A stretch of 64,000 nucleotides of DNA from a virus, in the IMG/VR virus record IMGVR_UViG_3300044712_001937, positions 267,681 through 331,680 of that record. One strand, written 5' to 3'. The notes under the pieces are model-generated. The model saw only the letters and a program-made list of their open reading frames with translations, searched no databases and had not been told where the DNA came from. Position 1 is the stretch's first letter. Each line of letters opens with the position of its first letter. Positions 59,242 through 64,000 of this stretch are shown in pieces. A program made the translations under genes and the position numbers.

Positions 59242-62200
59242 TTATAAAGTTGATGTTGAAATTACCATATTATTTATTTGTGCTGGAACTAATATTGCAT
59301 TACCATTAGGAGTTATACCAGCTCTAATATCCCCCACAGTTGTTGATGTTACAGTACCTGCTGGATAACCCGGTTCTTGTACTACTTCATTTCTAAGAAT
59401 AATATGAATAACATCACCAACTTCCATTTTAATTAAAGCTGTTTCATAAATATAGTCATCAGCAAGATAATCATCTGAAATTTCATATTTACTATAATCT
59501 CTCGCATATACAGAAATTCCATTATTTGTAATTATAATACTTGCTTTTGATGTTGAAGTAGTTCCTGAACTACCTGAAGCTATGTATAATAAAGTTGAGA
59601 AATCAAAATAAATTAAAGCTGTATAGCTTGGAATTAATCCTTCTTGACTAATACCATACGTAATTTCACTTAAACCATCACCAGCTTCAGAATCAATTTC
59701 TTTAGTAGTTAAAACAACTGTCAAAGGACGCATTGTTGTTGTAGTGGTAGTTATTGGATATGTTACAGTCACATTGTTTACGACAAAATTTTCACATAGA
59801 TTACTAACACAAATTTTATCATCAGGATTTTCACTCCATGCACCTACTTTTGTCAATGGAAATTTTAAATAAGTTGCACCATCATCACCATGATATAAAA
59901 AGTTATTATCTGTTTTATATGTGGTTAAACCATCACTATTTCGAGTATTAATAATTCCCATATATACACCACGTTTATATGTGAATTTTTGCCTTGTAAA
60001 TACAGTATTTCTCACCATTAATCCACCTTTTCTCATTATAACTGTTGCAGACAATAATTGGTCTACAAATTTTTGAAAAAATGAATTATATTTACTTAAA
60101 AACGAATATAAATTATTAAAAGTATAACCATTAGAATGTAAAGGATTATCATCAGGAAGTGTACTTCTTTTTAAATAAGTTATATAAATATTTAATAAAG
60201 TAGGATACCAACCACCTTTAAAATCAGTAATAGTTTTTCTATTAGTTGCATTTATCATTCTTCTTTGAATTAATTCAATAAATTCAAGAAAAGATAATTT
60301 ACTAATATCACCAATACCAAAATCATTAGATATAATTGGGTCAAAAAAATCATTACCTGCAACAATATAATATGCACTAAGAACTGTACCGTATCTTAAT
60401 CCATTTGGTAAATAAATTTCATAAGGGTTACTTGAGTTTAAAGTATAATCAGTTCCGGGTTCTAATGCTAAACCATTTATTAATATTTTAACATTTTCAA
60501 TATTATTTATTTTATAATTAAGTTTATATACATATTTGTTTGCTGATTCATTATAATAAATTTTTCCAGTATTAAAACTATCAATTCTAAGAATTTCACT
60601 TCTCATACCAATACTTGAACCACCTACCACATTTAAATATGAAACTTGTATAATTGGATTTATTGCTAAATACGCAATAACTTCTTGATTTTGAATTATA
60701 ATTTGATTCGAATTATTTGGGTCAACAATATAGTCTCCGATAAATTGATTAGTTCCCTTAGTTAATGCAATGCCATTTAAAGTTAATTGAACATCACCAC
60801 TTGCTGTATTAGGAAGAGGAATTATTGTACCTATTGAAGTTGCGTTAATTCTTGTAACCATATAAGTTAAATTAAGACCTGCTACTACCGCAGTATATCC
60901 AGTTTCTATATATGTTATTTGAACTATATCTCTATTAACACCATCGTTATTAGCATATTCATTAAGAATTAAATTACTTCCACTAATATAATAATCTCCG
61001 GGCACTGTTTGCATTCCTGAAATTGTATCATATTCTTTAGGTGCTGCTAATAATATACCATTAAGACGTACCTCTAACTCACCAGCACCCTCTTTATAAT
61101 TTGTGGGTAATTGAAAGACATTATAATTCATTCCTCCAACTGGTAATGATAAGTTAATATATGTAATAGGTAATGTATAACCACTTGAATTTGCAGTAAA
61201 ATCTTTAGTTTTAACATAATCATACACATCATATTCAATACCTGACGATGTATCAAGAGTAACATCAATTTCTTTCGTATTTATAACAAGTTTACTATCT
61301 GCTTGATAATATTGAGATGTTGTATCATCAACTCTATATGTTGAGCCAGTTTGAATCCAAGATTTTTTATTATCAACTGTTTGATTTAAATTAAATCCAA
61401 CCATTCTAAATACATTAAGATACGCTTGTCCACTATCGGTATCACCAGACATTTGAAAATAAAAATCAGATGTTTCTAATGGAGCTACTGGATAACCACT
61501 TGTATCATATGGTAATGATTGTGATGGAAAATCTAATTCAGTTAATGTCACTGTACGTGGGTCAATAATACCATCAACAGTATAAACATATTCCGTTATA
61601 TTTATAAATGGTTCAGGAATACCTATTAAAAGAAACATTGATTTTAAAGCTTCTCTTGTACCCTTCCCCTTCCAAAAATAATTAGTATTCATAATAATTC
61701 TTCGCCATAATTCAATATCTATTTCTGCTGGCATTAAATCAGTATGTAAATTTCTTTCTTTATCATCAATTGTTAAAAAACTTTCGACTAACTCACCTTC
61801 ATTAACTAATGAAAAATAATTCCATCCTAATGTTTTAGCTAAATTACTAACTAATTGGTCTGGAATATTATTTATTTTATCATAAGTTACTTTATTTATA
61901 TAAACTAAAGAATCAATAAATTCTCTCATTTGGTCAAATTCTCTACCATATATTTTTAACAATTTACTCATTTTACCTTCTGCAGTAAGGTCATAAGTTC
62001 TTAACGATGCAGGTGTTAAAAATCTGGCAATTAAATCAGTTTTAATTTGGTCATATTTCATACCAATTGTAAGAATTGACTCTAAAAAATTTCTATATGT
62101 TGCAGTATTAATATCGAGATTATATCCATCATTCGTATTCCAAAACATTAATGAATCATTGTAAATTATCTCTCCACTATCAAGCAAAGTTGGAGTTTTT

Positions 62201-63009
62201 AAAGTAAATTTAAAACCTTTATTATCTTCTCTTTCTGAAATTACATATTTTTCATAATCACTTAATTGTGCTCTAAATTCTTCAAAAACTAACGTATTTG
62301 GTTTAATATGAAAATCAACATTACCTGCACTACCGCTAATTGTTGGAAAAGGATTTCCAGTAACTTGAACTTTAACATATCTTCTACTTGAGGTATATCC
62401 TGTAAATCCAAGTAAAGAACAACTATTTAAATCAGGGTTTAATGATGACCAAATATTAAATTTATCATATGAAATATTTAAATTTCTCAATTCATTATTA
62501 TCAGGTAATTGTGAATTACCATCATTTATTACAATACCATAAGTATTTACAATATAATCAACAGGTATGTTAAATATTGAAATATTAGTCAATTCATTAT
62601 ATGAGAATCCTGAATACGTTAAATTTCCACTTCTTTTTATTTTTGAACTAACAAATAAACTTGCAGGATAATCTAATATTATATTTTCAATTGTTATTCT
62701 TAAAAATTCATATGCAGAACCATAACGAATAAAAGTGTTTAAATCTGATTTATCTAAATTTAAAACAGCATTTGTTGTTTTATCTTGCATTAATTCAGAT
62801 TGAACATCTGAAATATTCATAGTTTCGAGTGTTATTGGATAAACAAAACTACTTAAAGTATTACTATAATCTACAAATTTTTTACTATCAAAATTTGATG
62901 TAACAGAAAAACTTCCGAATGAGAATACTACATTAGATGCTGTGTTATCAAAACTATCACCATTTAAATTAGAATCAAGATTGTTATTTACTACTTTAAC
63001 TTTTGCCAC
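59242..63009 (-). CDS. Baseplate / tail protein with tail protein I-like domain, 1255 aa
   Basis: Large beta-rich protein. Residues about 320-475 resemble the P2 gpI / tail protein I domain: RFLTPASLRTYDL, EGKMSKLLKIYGREFDQMREF and YFWKGKGTREALKSMF. Poly-threonine ITTTTTTMRP follows near residue 1085. GTG is used as the start (63009), the only clear non-ATG start I chose. Other regions repeat DVQLTLNGIALTKGTN-like blocks, suggesting repeated beta modules. A GTATTTAT motif is 17 nt upstream. Baseplate wedge is the best guess. Confidence 0.7.
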   Translation of the reverse strand: MAKVKVVNNNLDSNLNGDSFDNTASNVVFSFGSFSVTSNFDSKKFVDYSNTLSSFVYPITLETMNISDVQSELMQDKTTNAVLNLDKSDLNTFIRYGSAYEFLRITIENIILDYPASLFVSSKIKRSGNLTYSGFSYNELTNISIFNIPVDYIVNTYGIVINDGNSQLPDNNELRNLNISYDKFNIWSSLNPDLNSCSLLGFTGYTSSRRYVKVQVTGNPFPTISGSAGNVDFHIKPNTLVFEEFRAQLSDYEKYVISEREDNKGFKFTLKTPTLLDSGEIIYNDSLMFWNTNDGYNLDINTATYRNFLESILTIGMKYDQIKTDLIARFLTPASLRTYDLTAEGKMSKLLKIYGREFDQMREFIDSLVYINKVTYDKINNIPDQLVSNLAKTLGWNYFSLVNEGELVESFLTIDDKERNLHTDLMPAEIDIELWRRIIMNTNYFWKGKGTREALKSMFLLIGIPEPFINITEYVYTVDGIIDPRTVTLTELDFPSQSLPYDTSGYPVAPLETSDFYFQMSGDTDSGQAYLNVFRMVGFNLNQTVDNKKSWIQTGSTYRVDDTTSQYYQADSKLVINTKEIDVTLDTSSGIEYDVYDYVKTKDFTANSSGYTLPITYINLSLPVGGMNYNVFQLPTNYKEGAGELEVRLNGILLAAPKEYDTISGMQTVPGDYYISGSNLILNEYANNDGVNRDIVQITYIETGYTAVVAGLNLTYMVTRINATSIGTIIPLPNTASGDVQLTLNGIALTKGTNQFIGDYIVDPNNSNQIIIQNQEVIAYLAINPIIQVSYLNVVGGSSIGMRSEILRIDSFNTGKIYYNESANKYVYKLNYKINNIENVKILINGLALEPGTDYTLNSSNPYEIYLPNGLRYGTVLSAYYIVAGNDFFDPIISNDFGIGDISKLSFLEFIELIQRRMINATNRKTITDFKGGWYPTLLNIYITYLKRSTLPDDNPLHSNGYTFNNLYSFLSKYNSFFQKFVDQLLSATVIMRKGGLMVRNTVFTRQKFTYKRGVYMGIINTRNSDGLTTYKTDNNFLYHGDDGATYLKFPLTKVGAWSENPDDKICVSNLCENFVVNNVTVTYPITTTTTTMRPLTVVLTTKEIDSEAGDGLSEITYGISQEGLIPSYTALIYFDFSTLLYIASGSSGTTSTSKASIIITNNGISVYARDYSKYEISDDYLADDYIYETALIKMEVGDVIHIILRNEVVQEPGYPAGTVTSTTVGDIRAGITPNGNAILVPAQINNMVISTSTL

Positions 63010-63026
63010 AGGATAATATTTTATCT

Positions 63027-63034
63027 ATAAATAC
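63027..63034 (-). promoter_or_regulatory. GTATTTAT motif before the 1255-aa baseplate gene
   Basis: Sense GTATTTATA, 17 nt before the GTG start at 63009, right after the terminator of the gene upstream. Proposed late promoter. Confidence 0.6.
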
Positions 63035-63042
63035 GATAAAAT

Positions 63043-63077
63043 AAAAAATCCCTGTAAATTAACAAGGATTTTTTATT
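63043..63077 (-). terminator. Terminator after the 299-aa structural gene
   Basis: Hairpin AAAAAATCC / GGATTTTTT (with a TGT/ACA extension across one mismatch, 63043-63074) plus T-rich flank on the minus strand. Confidence 0.8.
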
Positions 63078-63080
63078 TTA

Positions 63081-63980
63081 TTATATACCGCCTATAACTT
63101 CATCAAAATTTTGATTTTCATCAATATTTGTTCGTTTTTCTTTTACTTCAAACAATGGCACATCTGTAACGTCATCTTTAATATTAAATAAATCAAATTG
63201 TTTAGTAATTACTCTATCTTTATCATAATGTGTTAATATACCTTTCTTAACATCTTTTACTTGTTCACCAGCAACAATATCCATCAATGTATCGATTGTG
63301 TTTTCAACCATTTCTATTTCAATAACCAATGGTTCAAAATTAGTATTTAATAATAAAATTTCTTGTCCAGCATTTCCAATAAAAGGTGTTGCATTTGGTT
63401 TAACATCTGAACTTGAACTTGGAGTTACTTGTAAGAATATTTTTGTTCCAGCATCATCAAAACGCCATCTCGTTGCTTTTTGAGTAGTATTACCAACATT
63501 TTCTGTAATAGGAGAAACTTTATTTGAAGTAACTATATATCTTACAACATTTCTCATTTTAGTACCATCACTGTTAATATATTCGATTCTATACCCTTGT
63601 AATGCATTGTTTGAAGTTAAATTAGCTGGTAATTTATTTACATCAACTAATATTCCTTTAACTGTTGGTAATGCAGATAAAACTCCACAATCATTAATTG
63701 TAGTCAGAATTATTTTAGGTCTAAGATAAATCGTATAAAAACCTAATTGATTAAATATAGTTGCAGGTAAATTTAAATTATAAATTCCTTCTAATAAATT
63801 TTCATGGTTTACTAATTGTTCATCTGTGGGCAAATAATTATATGTTATAATATCTGTTGCATTTAATCTAATAAACACATCATTTTTAGTTTCTCTATTT
63901 GCTGTATAATTATAAAATGCATCAATATCATCAATGCTTACATCTGCTGCTCTTATTGTTCCGTATGTACCTACTGCCAT
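63081..63980 (-). CDS. Conserved structural protein, 299 aa
   Basis: Beta-rich protein starting MAVGTYGTIRAADVSIDDID. The opening pattern is familiar from structural proteins of Bacteroidota phages next to baseplate genes. No enzyme motif is recognised. Its own upstream region lies outside the window apart from 20 nt. Confidence 0.6.
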   Translation of the reverse strand: MAVGTYGTIRAADVSIDDIDAFYNYTANRETKNDVFIRLNATDIITYNYLPTDEQLVNHENLLEGIYNLNLPATIFNQLGFYTIYLRPKIILTTINDCGVLSALPTVKGILVDVNKLPANLTSNNALQGYRIEYINSDGTKMRNVVRYIVTSNKVSPITENVGNTTQKATRWRFDDAGTKIFLQVTPSSSSDVKPNATPFIGNAGQEILLLNTNFEPLVIEIEMVENTIDTLMDIVAGEQVKDVKKGILTHYDKDRVITKQFDLFNIKDDVTDVPLFEVKEKRTNIDENQNFDEVIGGI

Positions 63981-64000
63981 ATTATGTATTATTTTTTATG

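Noticed and set aside
1-64000. CRISPR array, insertion sequence or attachment site
   Set aside because: No regularly spaced repeats, transposase or integrase genes, or terminal inverted repeats were seen on either strand.

Overview
This window looks like part of the genome of a large, AT-rich tailed phage (probably a myovirus) that infects a member of the Bacteroidota. Phage evidence: tail and baseplate genes, two peptidoglycan-amidase-type genes, homing endonucleases, T4-like replication and repair genes (Dda-like helicase, gp30-like ligase, SbcD/SbcC i.e. gp47/gp46, primase, RuvC-like resolvase) and tightly packed overlapping genes. Host evidence: several upstream regions carry TTG-N19/20-TAnnTTTG, the Bacteroidota housekeeping promoter. 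One tail protein also has a SprB-like repeat, and tail proteins carry the poly-threonine linkers I associate with Bacteroidota phages. The standard genetic code fits; TGA is used as a stop throughout.

Layout. 1-10.3 kb (minus): helicase fragment, Nudix hydrolase, MmcB-like nuclease, PTH2-like and LOG-like proteins, many small ORFs, an SPFH protein, three glycosyltransferases (two are tandem DUF616-type duplicates) and a conserved membrane protein. 10.3-10.9 kb: a roughly 480-nt GC-richer block without genes. It has its own -35/-10, a terminator, a pseudoknot and a 110-nt tRNA-like domain, and I read it as a large structured noncoding RNA. 10.9-21.7 kb (minus): LemA-like protein, nucleoside deoxyribosyltransferase, a GIY-YIG homing endonuclease next to DNA ligase, ATP-grasp enzyme, PurA-like enzyme, and a vWA / J-domain-pseudokinase module. 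21.9-28.6 kb (plus): secreted 3D/RlpA-like protein, SpoT-type HD protein, DEDDh exonuclease, a truncated GIY-YIG remnant, small exported and membrane proteins and an M23 peptidase.

28.7-44.9 kb (minus): degenerate PolB-type exonuclease, small conserved phage proteins, endolysin, a 1004-residue Gly/Ser-rich protein, a spanin-like protein, an amidase-like protein without its zinc site, dCMP deaminase, and an SbcD-SbcC locus. At that locus a homing endonuclease has cut what looks like one fused SbcD-SbcC gene into two ORFs. 45-50.8 kb: Hsp20 (plus), then ECF-type sigma factor, primase, calcineurin-like phosphoesterase and resolvase (minus). 50.8-64 kb (minus): tail/baseplate structural genes with a glycosyltransferase embedded among them.

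How it may work together. Three recurring upstream signals suggest phased transcription. Host-type TAnnTTTG promoters drive early genes such as SbcD and primase. A bipartite GTAACA-N15/16-CGTAAT element precedes four genes. A GTATTTAT motif sits 10-37 nt in front of 13 start codons (tail genes, the endolysin, all homing endonuclease ORFs) and is the natural candidate for a late promoter read by the phage's own sigma factor. The strongest leads for new biology are the structured RNA, the split SbcD-SbcC gene, the GTATTTAT promoter class and the vWA/J-pseudokinase module.
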